Below the pieces are notes generated by a model. That model was given only the letters and a program-made list of their open reading frames with translations. It did no database searches and had not been told where the DNA came from. From Phyllobacterium phragmitis (lineage in GTDB: Bacteria; Pseudomonadota; Alphaproteobacteria; Rhizobiales; Rhizobiaceae), in the NCBI RefSeq assembly GCF_002980495.1, contig NZ_PVBR01000005.1:248001-312000 (forward strand): a DNA stretch of 64,000 bases, given 5' to 3'. Positions 45,014-53,642 of this stretch are shown here, in pieces (positions within the stretch are counted from its first letter, which is position 1; each line of letters starts with the position of its first letter). A program made the translations under genes and the position numbers.

Positions 45014-48000
45014 CTAGCTCTCCGCCGACTGGAGGAAAGGCTTGAAGATCCGGGCGATCCGGTCGCCGAAGCCTGAAACGATGAGATGAAGGGACGGGAT
45101 CACGATCAGGGAAAGGAGCGTGGAGACCAAAAGTCCGCCAATGACGGCAATGGCCATGGGGGAGCGGAATTCGCCACCATCGCCCAAACCGAGTGCGGAA
45201 GGGACCATGCCGCCGGTCATGGCAAGCGTCGTCATGATGATCGGACGAACTCTTTCGGAACATGCCTCGATGACGGCATCGAGCCGCGAAAGCCCGTGCG
45301 CCTCCCGCTCGATCGCAAAATCCAGGAGCATGATGGCGTTCTTCGTGACAATGCCCATCAGCATCAGAATGCCGATGACCACCGGCAGCGATATGGCACT
45401 GCCACTTAGCCACAGACCCGCGGCGACACCGCCGATGGATAGGGGAAGAGACGCCAGGATCGTCCAAGGCGCCAGCACGCTGCCGAACAAGAGGATCAGG
45501 ACGACCAAGACAAGCATGATGCCCGATCCCATCGCCACCGCGAAGCTTTCGAAGACCTCACTTTCCGTATCGGAGTCTCCGGTTGCCTGGACACGAACGC
45601 CTTCCGGCAGGTTCCTGACGCTTTCCAGTCGAAGCAGCCGCTCCATCCCCTGTCCGGACGTCAAGCCGTCGGCCATGTCCACGCCAATCTCGATCCGGCG
45701 TTCGCGATCAAACCGCTCTATGGCGGACATCGTCTCGTCAAAGCTGATGTCGACGACCGCCGACAATGGGACATGGGTTCCATCGTCGGAAGGGACGGTC
45801 AGCATTTCCAGCGTCGGAAGATCATCGCGGGCGTTGCGATCGATGACCACGCGGACAGGGATTTGCCGGGCGCCATCGGTGAAGCTGGGCAAGCGGCTGT
45901 CGACATCGCCGATAGTGGACACACGGATCATCTGGGCGATCATGGCCGGCGATACGCCGAGCATCGAGGCCTTGTCCGTCTGCACCTGCATCCTCAACTC
46001 TGGACGCATGGCGGTATTGTCGATGCCGGGGGCGACAAACGCCCGATCGGCTGAAAGCTCCTCCACAATGGCGTTCGCGGCGTCCAGAACCACCTGCCCA
46101 TCGGTGCCCAGGACGGCAAAGGAAAGATCGCGGCCACCGCGTGTGTTGAGGAATCTTAGTTTCACATCGGGGATGGACGAGAGATTTTTCTCGATATCGG
46201 CTTCAATCGCAAATGACGAACGATCCCGGCGCGACTTGTGAAGGAGGTCGATGAGGACGACTGCATAGCGCACGTCCTCCAGCCCCGCGGTGCTTGAACC
46301 GGCGCGCGTGAACACGCCCTCCACTTCCTGGAACGCGCCGACACGGTCCGCGATTTCATCGGAAACTGCGCGCGTATCCTCAAGGGTGGAACCGGGCGGC
46401 AGCTCAACGGAGAGGGTCAACCGTCCGGTGTCCTCCTCCGGCAGAAAGCCGGTCGGTAACGACATCAGGGCGAGCAGTGCCAGAGCGAAGGAACCGCCGG
46501 CAAGCCCAACGGTCACCCATCGCCAGCGCAGGCTCAGCCGCAACAGCCGCTCGTAAGCCAGGATAAAGCGCCCCTTCTTCTCCTCGGCCGGCGGGCTTCC
46601 GGTCATGAAATAGGCGGCCATGACAGGCGTTATGAGCCGTGCCACCAGCAGGGAGAAGAAGACGGCAATGGCGACCGTCAAGCCGAATTCGCGAAAGTAC
46701 AGGCCGACCTCGCCGCTCATGAAGCCGACCGGCACGAACACGGCGATGATGGTGGCCGAGATGGCGATAACGGCCAGGCCAATTTCGTCGGAGGCGTCGA
46801 GCGCCGCCCGATAGGCATTCTTGCCCATGTCACGGTGGCGAACGACATTTTCGATTTCGACGATCGCATCGTCGATGAGTATTCCGGTGACCAGCGTGAT
46901 GGCCAGCAAGCTCAGGATGTTGAGAGAAAACCCCATGAGATCGATGGCGAAAAAGGTCGGGATTATCGACAGTGGAAGCGCGACCGCGGCGACGATCGTC
47001 GCCCGCCAGTCCCGCAGGAACAGGAAAACGATGATGACGGAAAGCGCGGCTCCCTCGAGCAACGTGCTCATGGCCGAACTGTAATTGCCGGCCGTGTAGG
47101 TGAAATTGTCATCCACGAGGCTGAACCGCACATCCGTATTGCGCGCGCCCATCTGCGTCAGTGCCTCGGAAACCGCATTCGCAACGGAAATTTCGCTCGC
47201 GCCCTGAGAGGGATAGACCGCAAACCCCACGACGTCCGCGCCGCCGAGCGTCGCGAAGGAACGCGCTTCCGCCACAGTATCTTGAACGCTGCCCAAATCC
47301 CCCAGCCGGACGGCCGCATGGGGAGAAAGCGCAATGCTCTGATCGGCAAGGTCCGACACGGTCTTTGCCGCCGCCACGGTGGTGAGGGCTTGCTCACGAC
47401 CGCTGAGGTCGCTCCTCCCGCCGGAATTCTCAATCTGGGTTCGCAAGAGGCTTTCGTTGACGGCATTCGCGGACAGCGAAAGCGCCTGCAACCGGTCGGG
47501 ATCGAGCTCGACATGAATCTCCCGATCCGCTCCGCCGACGCGTTCGATCCGTCCCACTCCCGGCAAACCCTGCAGATTGCGGATAACCTCGTCCTCCACG
47601 TACCAGGAGAGTTCGGAAACCGTCATGTTCGTACTGCCGACGGCGTAGGTTACGACAGACTGGGCTTCCTGTTCGATCCGTTCAACGATCGGCTCGTCGA
47701 TCGTGGCGGGCAGGTCGGAACGGATTTTCGTGACGGCATCACGCACGTCGACCATCGCCCGATCCGGCGATACCACGCCCAATTCGAACTCGACACTGGT
47801 GACGGATCGGCCCTGACCGATGGTCGACGTGATTTTTTCTATGCCGGTCAGCGGCGCGACGGCATCCTCCACCCGCCGCGTCACCTCGGTCTCAAGCTCG
47901 GTCGGCGTCGCTCCGGGTTGTTCGATCGTGACATTGACGAGCGGGGTGACGATTGTCGGGAAGTAGGTGATGGGCAACCGAGAGAAGCTGTAGAGACCCG

Positions 48001-48076
48001 CCACTGTCAGAATCACAAAGAGCAGGACCGACGGCAGAGGATTGCGGATTGCCCACGCCGAAATGTTCGCGTTCAT
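45014..48076 (-). CDS. RND efflux pump inner-membrane transporter
   Basis: A 1020-residue HAE1-type RND protein: an N-terminal helix (LPSVLLFVILTVAGLYSF), a large periplasmic porter domain, helices 2-6 with the proton-relay GILIDDAIVEIENVVRH (two Asp), a second porter domain and helices 8-12. It exports drugs, dyes or envelope compounds. It begins within the adaptor stop (4-bp overlap). No outer-membrane channel gene follows. Slightly shorter than AcrB, as usual for this clade. Confidence 0.93.
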   Translation of the reverse strand: MNANISAWAIRNPLPSVLLFVILTVAGLYSFSRLPITYFPTIVTPLVNVTIEQPGATPTELETEVTRRVEDAVAPLTGIEKITSTIGQGRSVTSVEFELGVVSPDRAMVDVRDAVTKIRSDLPATIDEPIVERIEQEAQSVVTYAVGSTNMTVSELSWYVEDEVIRNLQGLPGVGRIERVGGADREIHVELDPDRLQALSLSANAVNESLLRTQIENSGGRSDLSGREQALTTVAAAKTVSDLADQSIALSPHAAVRLGDLGSVQDTVAEARSFATLGGADVVGFAVYPSQGASEISVANAVSEALTQMGARNTDVRFSLVDDNFTYTAGNYSSAMSTLLEGAALSVIIVFLFLRDWRATIVAAVALPLSIIPTFFAIDLMGFSLNILSLLAITLVTGILIDDAIVEIENVVRHRDMGKNAYRAALDASDEIGLAVIAISATIIAVFVPVGFMSGEVGLYFREFGLTVAIAVFFSLLVARLITPVMAAYFMTGSPPAEEKKGRFILAYERLLRLSLRWRWVTVGLAGGSFALALLALMSLPTGFLPEEDTGRLTLSVELPPGSTLEDTRAVSDEIADRVGAFQEVEGVFTRAGSSTAGLEDVRYAVVLIDLLHKSRRDRSSFAIEADIEKNLSSIPDVKLRFLNTRGGRDLSFAVLGTDGQVVLDAANAIVEELSADRAFVAPGIDNTAMRPELRMQVQTDKASMLGVSPAMIAQMIRVSTIGDVDSRLPSFTDGARQIPVRVVIDRNARDDLPTLEMLTVPSDDGTHVPLSAVVDISFDETMSAIERFDRERRIEIGVDMADGLTSGQGMERLLRLESVRNLPEGVRVQATGDSDTESEVFESFAVAMGSGIMLVLVVLILLFGSVLAPWTILASLPLSIGGVAAGLWLSGSAISLPVVIGILMLMGIVTKNAIMLLDFAIEREAHGLSRLDAVIEACSERVRPIIMTTLAMTGGMVPSALGLGDGGEFRSPMAIAVIGGLLVSTLLSLIVIPSLHLIVSGFGDRIARIFKPFLQSAES

Positions 48077-49323
48077 CGACGAACCGTCCCTTCTGCGTGG
48101 TTGAGTGAGACGGCTCGAGGCCCCTCTCGTCGCGGGGCACCTTCCGCCGATACGATGACAGGCTCAACGCGGTCCTGATCCTTCAGGAAGGCTCCCGCCT
48201 TCAGGACCACCATTTCGCCGTCCTCGACACCCTCGACGATCTCAACGAGACCATCCTGACGCGCGCCGATCCTGACGTTTCGAAATTCCACAATTTCGTT
48301 TTTGACGACATAGACGCTATGAGAACCGCGCGTGCTTTTGACAGCCGTTCCCGGCAGGAGAACATTCGTCCGCGTCGATGTATCAATGACGCCGCGTGCA
48401 AATACACCGGGAACGAGGGCGTCACTCTCATCGAGTCTGAAGCGAACCGTTCCGCTCCGCGTTTTTGGGTCCAGTTGGGCCGCATTGAGCCGCAGCGTAC
48501 CGGTGACTGGTTGGTCACGGCCAGGAACGGTCACCTCCGCACGCATGCCTTCACGCAGTTGCACGAAGTGCGTTTCCGTTACTTCCGCAACGAACTCAAT
48601 CTCACCGTCCTTCGCGATGCGAAAAAGAGGATCGCTCGAACCCGACGTCATGACACCGATGCGGGCGCTTCGCTCCAGAATGAAACCAGACGCAGGGGCG
48701 CGCAACGTGCTCCTCTCGACCGTCAACTCGATCTCTTTTCTTTCCTGCGCAATCAACTGTTCTTCGGCTTGCGCCAATGCCAATGACTGGCGCGCAAGTG
48801 CCGTTTCCGCGACGGCACGGTCATATGCGTTTTGGTGTTCATCCAAAAGCTGAACAGAAACGACCCCTTTGGGCTGGAGCGCCCTGCTACGTTCCAGCTT
48901 CTTCCGGGCTTCGCGCTCGGTGATAAGCGCAATGTCGACCCTGCTGTTCTCGACGGCCGCAGCCGCCTTGGCGCGAAGAGCACTCACTGCATTTTTGTCA
49001 AGGGCGAGAAGTGCATCGGACTTGTCAAATGAAGCCAGGGGCTGACCTTGTTCGACGCTTTGACCGGCTTCTACCAGGATGCTCTGTATTTCCCGGTCTG
49101 TGACCGAGGGATGGACCTGGACCTCCTCGCGCGCGGCAAGCGTTCCCACAACCGATATGCGCTGCGTGATGTCGCTCTGCTTCGCAACAATAACTGTGAC
49201 GGGCATTTGCTGCTGGGCCTGCGCAATCGGCACAAAAGCAGCGAGAGCAAGCGAGGCGATGATCCCGCATCGGATAGACGGCTGCGGCGGGCAGAACGGT
49301 TTGAGCCACGCATTTATGCTCAT
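48073..49323 (-). CDS. RND periplasmic adaptor
   Basis: A 416-residue adaptor with a signal peptide (residues 1-36, SLALAAFVPIAQAQ), lipoyl halves, a coiled-coil hairpin (about 110-190) and beta-barrel domains (TVRFRLDES, PGVFARGVI). It links the RND pump to an outer-membrane channel. The ATG at 49323 is preceded by AGAGAGG. First gene of the adaptor-pump operon; a module-motif copy lies about 90-110 bp upstream. Confidence 0.91.
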   Translation of the reverse strand: MSINAWLKPFCPPQPSIRCGIIASLALAAFVPIAQAQQQMPVTVIVAKQSDITQRISVVGTLAAREEVQVHPSVTDREIQSILVEAGQSVEQGQPLASFDKSDALLALDKNAVSALRAKAAAAVENSRVDIALITEREARKKLERSRALQPKGVVSVQLLDEHQNAYDRAVAETALARQSLALAQAEEQLIAQERKEIELTVERSTLRAPASGFILERSARIGVMTSGSSDPLFRIAKDGEIEFVAEVTETHFVQLREGMRAEVTVPGRDQPVTGTLRLNAAQLDPKTRSGTVRFRLDESDALVPGVFARGVIDTSTRTNVLLPGTAVKSTRGSHSVYVVKNEIVEFRNVRIGARQDGLVEIVEGVEDGEMVVLKAGAFLKDQDRVEPVIVSAEGAPRREGPRAVSLNHAEGTVRR

Positions 49324-49413
49324 GAAACGACCTCTCTTCTGCTGCCTCGAGGCATGACGAGCCCTCGGCAAGTTCGGCCGCACCCTAACGATCAGGGAAG
49401 ATCGCAGTGTTGT

Positions 49414-49433
49414 ATCGCATTAAGATTTGTTGC
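49414..49433 (-). promoter_or_regulatory. Direct-repeat operator ahead of the RND operon (module motif, copy 5)
   Basis: In gene sense it reads GCAACAAATCTTAATGCGAT; the first 14 bases are identical to the response-regulator copy. About 91-110 bp ahead of the adaptor start at 49323. Confidence 0.65.
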
Positions 49434-49607
49434 GCTTGAAAGGGCTGAACGCATCGTTTCCACTTAGAAATGAACCGCTATAGAGTTGATCGTACTGCTT
49501 CCACCGATGGGAAGGTCAAGCCGCAATTTACGAGAGCCTGAGACGGCAAATAGCCGATCGCCATATACGCTATTTTAGAACTCGCCCTTTGCTCCGATAT
49601 TCCGAGA

Positions 49608-50303
49608 TTAGCTCTGATTCGCGTCGAGGAGGGCGCGCGCGAAGCCTTTTTCGGCCATTTCGATCGTCCCGTCGGGCAGTTTGAGCACGCGGTCGATGGC
49701 AAGGCCGTAGAGCCGCAACCGCTCGTCCAGCATCTGCGCCGCCTCGTCTACATTGCCGTCCTTGGCCTGTTGCATTGCCTTGTGCATCACCGGGCCGAGG
49801 CTCAGGCGGAACTGCAGCAGCATTTCGGCAAAGGCCAGCGGATCGGGTGCATCGAGAATGCCTTCCTCGGCACCCTCAGCCAAGATTCCGCTCAGAATGG
49901 GCGTGACGACAGCCGACACGGCCCGGTCGATCCGGTGGAAGAGAACGACGTTCTCGGGGCGGAAAACCACATCGAACGTGTTGCGGATATGCGGTGCCAT
50001 CTCGACCTTCATGCGGCGTGCCCCGCCAAAGAGCGCGTTGAGGCGGCCGATGGCGTCGAGCTCGGGATTGTCCAGGAGGGGTTGGAGCTCCCTCACGCTG
50101 TCGCGCGCCATGCGGGCGGCGAGCGCTTCCAGAAGCGCCTCTTTGGAAGCGAAATAATGATAGAATGCGCCCTTCGATATCCCCGCCTCACCGATGATGT
50201 CGTTGATGGTCGTGTTGTCATAGCCACGGCTGAAGAACAGCCGCTGGGCGCAGTCCAGAAGCTCGGTCAGTCGCACCTCCGGCGTCTTGATGACACGAAT
50301 CAC
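49608..50303 (-). CDS. TetR-family repressor
   Basis: A 231-residue regulator with the N-terminal helix-turn-helix (about 14-58; YDNTTINDIIGEAGISKGAF) and a helical ligand domain. It is divergent from the ABC exporter genes with a perfect palindrome between them, so it most likely represses itself and the exporter, released by a transported compound. Confidence 0.9.
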   Translation of the reverse strand: MIRVIKTPEVRLTELLDCAQRLFFSRGYDNTTINDIIGEAGISKGAFYHYFASKEALLEALAARMARDSVRELQPLLDNPELDAIGRLNALFGGARRMKVEMAPHIRNTFDVVFRPENVVLFHRIDRAVSAVVTPILSGILAEGAEEGILDAPDPLAFAEMLLQFRLSLGPVMHKAMQQAKDGNVDEAAQMLDERLRLYGLAIDRVLKLPDGTIEMAEKGFARALLDANQS

Positions 50304-50401
50304 GGGGCAGGTTCCTCAAAAGGTCGTCTCTGCATCTTTATCAGTCCGGACATCAGGCGGAAGCGCATATTTGCCGCACCACGATATTCGGATTTTCCAT
50401 T

Positions 50402-50422
50402 ATAGACCGACCGTCGGTCTAT
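50402..50422. promoter_or_regulatory. TetR operator
   Basis: ATAGACCGAC and GTCGGTCTAT are perfect 10-bp inverted arms around one C (50412). It lies between tetR (start 50303) and the adaptor gene (start 50474), where it can control both. Confidence 0.8.
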
Positions 50423-50473
50423 TGCTATAGTCCGGCACTCGCGGTCCTGCTTTTGATTGCCGGAGAGATTTGA

Positions 50474-51514
50474 ATGCCGATGTTCCGGATATTGACTGCC
50501 ATTGCCATTGTTCTGGCGCCCGCCGCCTTCGGCTTCTGGTATATGCAGCGCCCGATACCTGTCACGACGGTCACGCCGAAGCGGGGAGATGCAGCCGAGA
50601 TCGTCTATGCGAGCGGCGTGGTCGAGCCGCGCATTTGGGCAAAAGTGACGGCGCTCGTCCGCGAGCGCATCATCGGACAATGCGATTGCGAGGGCGAGGA
50701 GGTCGAAAAGGGCGCCGTGCTCGCCCGGCTCGATGCCAGCGAGGCGGAAGCGGCGCTGAGCGAACTTGAAGCGCGCCTGCGCCTGTCGCGGGAGGAGCAT
50801 CGGCGTCTTTCCGTGCTTGCCAGACGCAATGCTGCCAGCCAGCAATCGCTTGACCGGGCAATCAGCGAAGTCGCCCAGCTCGAGGCGCTGGTGGCCGGGC
50901 AGAAGGCAAGACTGGAAAGCTATGTCCTGCGCGCGCCGGTTAGAGGCGTCGTGCTGCGCCGGGATGCGGAGGTCGGCGAGATCGCGGAACCGGGCACCGT
51001 GCTGTTCTGGGTCGGGCAGCCGAAACCGCTTCTCGTCATCGCGGATGTCAATGAGGAGGATATTCCGCATGTGGCGGTCGGCCAACGGGCGTTGCTGCGT
51101 TCCGACGCATTTCCGAAGCGTAATCTGGAAGCTGTCGTCGACAGCATCACGCCGAAGGGCGATCCTGTCACCAAGACCTACAGGGTCCGCTTCAGGCTGC
51201 CGAATGACACGCCGCTGATGATCGGCATGTCGACCGACGTCAATATCGTCATCCGCGTCTCCGAAAACGCCTTGCTCGTGCCATCGCTCGCGCTACGCGG
51301 CGACGAGGTCTATATCGTTGAAAACGGCAAGGCTGTGCGACGGAATCTCGATATCGGCATTCGCGGCCTGCAGGAGGTCGAAGTGCTGTCGGGCGTGACC
51401 GCGGATACCCGCATCATTTCTCCATTCCCGGAGGATCTGAGCGATGGTGCACGCGTGACATTGGGCGACACTGGGGCCAATTCTGGGGTCAACGCCACGC
51501 TGGCGGAGGAGTGA
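50474..51514 (+). CDS. ABC exporter periplasmic adaptor (DevB/MacA-like)
   Basis: A 346-residue membrane-fusion protein with an N-terminal anchor helix (about 5-24), lipoyl halves (EEVEKGAVLARLDASEAEA), a coiled-coil (about 95-150) and a barrel domain. It works with the permease and ATPase that follow within 6 bp and by overlap. An exporter of lipid, peptide or drug is implied; the substrate is unknown. Confidence 0.88.
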   Translation: MPMFRILTAIAIVLAPAAFGFWYMQRPIPVTTVTPKRGDAAEIVYASGVVEPRIWAKVTALVRERIIGQCDCEGEEVEKGAVLARLDASEAEAALSELEARLRLSREEHRRLSVLARRNAASQQSLDRAISEVAQLEALVAGQKARLESYVLRAPVRGVVLRRDAEVGEIAEPGTVLFWVGQPKPLLVIADVNEEDIPHVAVGQRALLRSDAFPKRNLEAVVDSITPKGDPVTKTYRVRFRLPNDTPLMIGMSTDVNIVIRVSENALLVPSLALRGDEVYIVENGKAVRRNLDIGIRGLQEVEVLSGVTADTRIISPFPEDLSDGARVTLGDTGANSGVNATLAEE

Positions 51515-51520
51515 GAAGAG

Positions 51521-52762
51521 ATGCGCCTCATCCTCGAGATCGCCTTCACCCACATTGCCGGACGTGGGCGCCAGACCCTGGTGGCGATCGTGGGTGTTGC
51601 GGTTGGCGTTGGCTTCTCGGTCGCCATGGCAGCGCTGATGCAGGGCGGACAGGATGATTTTGTCGAGCAGCTGATCAATACCATGCCGCATGTGCAGATC
51701 ACCGACGAGCGGCGCACGCCGCCGCGCCAGCCGGCGGAAGAGGTCTTCGGGGCCGCTGCCATTTCCGGTCTCCGGCCGCGGGAAGACCGGCGCGGGATCA
51801 TCAATCCGACGGCGGCGCTTACCTGGCTCAGGGGCTGGGTGCCGGGCCAGGTGGCAGAAAATCTGAAGGCTCAGGGCGTCATCCGCTATGCCGGGCGTGA
51901 CGTCGGCGCCTCGATCATCGGCGTCGATCCGGATGCCGAAAGGGGCGTGTCGCCGATCGTCGAAGATTTCGTCCAGGGCAGCTTCGACAGGCTGAGAGCT
52001 GGTGGCAACAACATATTGATCGGCGACACCATGGCCTCGCGTCTCGGCGCCGGGCTTGGCGATACGATCACGGCGGTGTCCTCCACCGGCCTGTCGCGCA
52101 ATTTCAAGATCGCCGGCCTTTTCCATACCGGCACCACGGCGCGCGACGAGGGCGAGGCTTATGTGCTTTTGAAGAATGCACAGATCCTGAGCGAGAGGGC
52201 GAATGCGATCAACGAGATCAGGATCAAGCTTGCCGATCCCAATGCGGCGCCTGCGGTGGCGAAACGGACCGAGGCCGAACTCGGCTACAAGGCCATGGCA
52301 TGGCAGGAGGCGAACGAATCCATCCTGGAAGCGCTCGTGGTGCGCAATGTCATCATGTATACGGTGGTCGCCGCGATCATGCTCGTCGCCGGTTTCGGCA
52401 TTTTCAACATCATCTCCACCATCACCCATGAAAAGGCCCGCGACATCGCCATCATGAAATCGCTCGGCTTTGCGGAAGCGGACATGCGGCGGCTGTTCCT
52501 GATCGAGGGCGTTGCCATCGGCGCGGCGGGATCGCTGTTCGGTTGGTTGCTCGGCTTCTCGCTCGTCTATGCGCTGGCGCAGGTGCGTTTTGAACTCGCC
52601 ACCACCGGACAGGAAATGACGCGGCTGCCGATCGCCTGGAGCTTTCTGCATTATCTCCTGGCAGCGGGCTTCGCGCTCGCATCGGCTGCCGTTGCCGGCT
52701 ATCTTCCAGCCCGCCGGGCGGCGAAGCTCAATCCCGTCGATATCATCCGGGGCGCGACATGA
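51521..52762 (+). CDS. ABC exporter permease, FtsX/LolC-like
   Basis: A 413-residue permease: one N-terminal helix (LVAIVGVAVGVGFSVAMAAL), a large periplasmic MacB-PCD domain (about 45-270) and three C-terminal helices of the FtsX domain (about 285-410, with IISTITHEKARDIAIMKSLGF). It overlaps the ATPase start by 4 bp. Separate permease and ATPase place it with DevC/LolE systems rather than fused MacB. Confidence 0.88.
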   Translation: MRLILEIAFTHIAGRGRQTLVAIVGVAVGVGFSVAMAALMQGGQDDFVEQLINTMPHVQITDERRTPPRQPAEEVFGAAAISGLRPREDRRGIINPTAALTWLRGWVPGQVAENLKAQGVIRYAGRDVGASIIGVDPDAERGVSPIVEDFVQGSFDRLRAGGNNILIGDTMASRLGAGLGDTITAVSSTGLSRNFKIAGLFHTGTTARDEGEAYVLLKNAQILSERANAINEIRIKLADPNAAPAVAKRTEAELGYKAMAWQEANESILEALVVRNVIMYTVVAAIMLVAGFGIFNIISTITHEKARDIAIMKSLGFAEADMRRLFLIEGVAIGAAGSLFGWLLGFSLVYALAQVRFELATTGQEMTRLPIAWSFLHYLLAAGFALASAAVAGYLPARRAAKLNPVDIIRGAT

Positions 52763-53436
52763 GCACGCTGATCGAAGCTGTTAATCTCACGCGGGTCCTG
52801 CCGGCGATCGTCCCGGTCACGCTGATCAAGGATGTTTCGCTGTCGGTCGGCGAGAAGGAATTCGTCGCTGTCACCGGCCCCTCCGGCTCGGGGAAATCGT
52901 CGCTTCTCTATCTGCTCGGCCTTCTCGATCGACCGACGAGCGGCACGTTGAAAATAGGTGGACGCGACAGCGGGCCGATGGACGAGCAGGAGCGGGCAAG
53001 GACGCGCCTTGCCATGATGGGCTTCGTCTTTCAGTTCCATTTTCTGCTACCGGAGTTCACGGTGCGCGAGAATGTCGAGATCCCGATGCGCAAGCTGGGC
53101 CAGCTGTCACGGCCGCAAATGCGGGAAAGGGCGACGGAGTTGCTGGAATCGCTCGGGCTAGCCGGTCATCTCGACAAGCGGCCGGATCAGCTTTCCGGCG
53201 GTCAGCGCCAGCGTGTCGCCGTCGCCCGCTCGCTTGCCAACGATCCGCCGATCGTCCTGGCGGACGAACCGACGGGCAGTCTCGACACCAAAAGCTCGGA
53301 ACAGGTCTTCCACATCCTCGAAACGCTGGTGCGCGAACGCAACAAGACCGTCATCGCCGTCACCCATGATGTCGAAATGGCCGCACGCATGGACCGCCGC
53401 ATCCATCTGGTCGACGGCGGGATAGAAGAACCGTAA
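52759..53436 (+). CDS. ABC exporter ATPase, LolD/DevA-like
   Basis: A 225-residue ATPase: Walker A GPSGSGKSS (about 41-49), Q-loop FQFHFLL, signature LSGGQRQRVAVA, Walker B IVLADEPTGSLD. It powers the permease encoded just before. The stop is 5 bp from that of a small gene on the other strand. Confidence 0.93.
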   Translation: MSTLIEAVNLTRVLPAIVPVTLIKDVSLSVGEKEFVAVTGPSGSGKSSLLYLLGLLDRPTSGTLKIGGRDSGPMDEQERARTRLAMMGFVFQFHFLLPEFTVRENVEIPMRKLGQLSRPQMRERATELLESLGLAGHLDKRPDQLSGGQRQRVAVARSLANDPPIVLADEPTGSLDTKSSEQVFHILETLVRERNKTVIAVTHDVEMAARMDRRIHLVDGGIEEP

Positions 53437-53441
53437 AGGTC

Positions 53442-53609
53442 CTATGATTTCCTGGAGAAGAGCTGTCTCCAGAAATCCCAACTCGCCAGGCCGACGCCGA
53501 TGATCGAGATGATCGTGAGATCGAGCGCCCGGACGCGGAAGGCGATGATGCCGATGAAGGCTGCGAAGGTCAAAAGCGCCATCAGGGCAATGATTCTATT
53601 CATTGTCAT
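53442..53609 (-). CDS. 55-residue membrane protein after dctM
   Basis: Reads MTMNRIIALMALLTFAAFIG, then a second hydrophobic stretch (about 30-45) and a polar end (SWDFWRQLFSRKS). It lies 33 bp downstream of dctM on the same strand with AAGGGA ahead of its ATG. No family is recognised. It could be an accessory of the TRAP transporter; small genes at this position are seen in some TRAP operons. Confidence 0.6.
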   Translation of the reverse strand: MTMNRIIALMALLTFAAFIGIIAFRVRALDLTIISIIGVGLASWDFWRQLFSRKS

Positions 53610-53642
53610 GTCCGATCCCTTCCATGCAGCTTTGGTGTTTTC

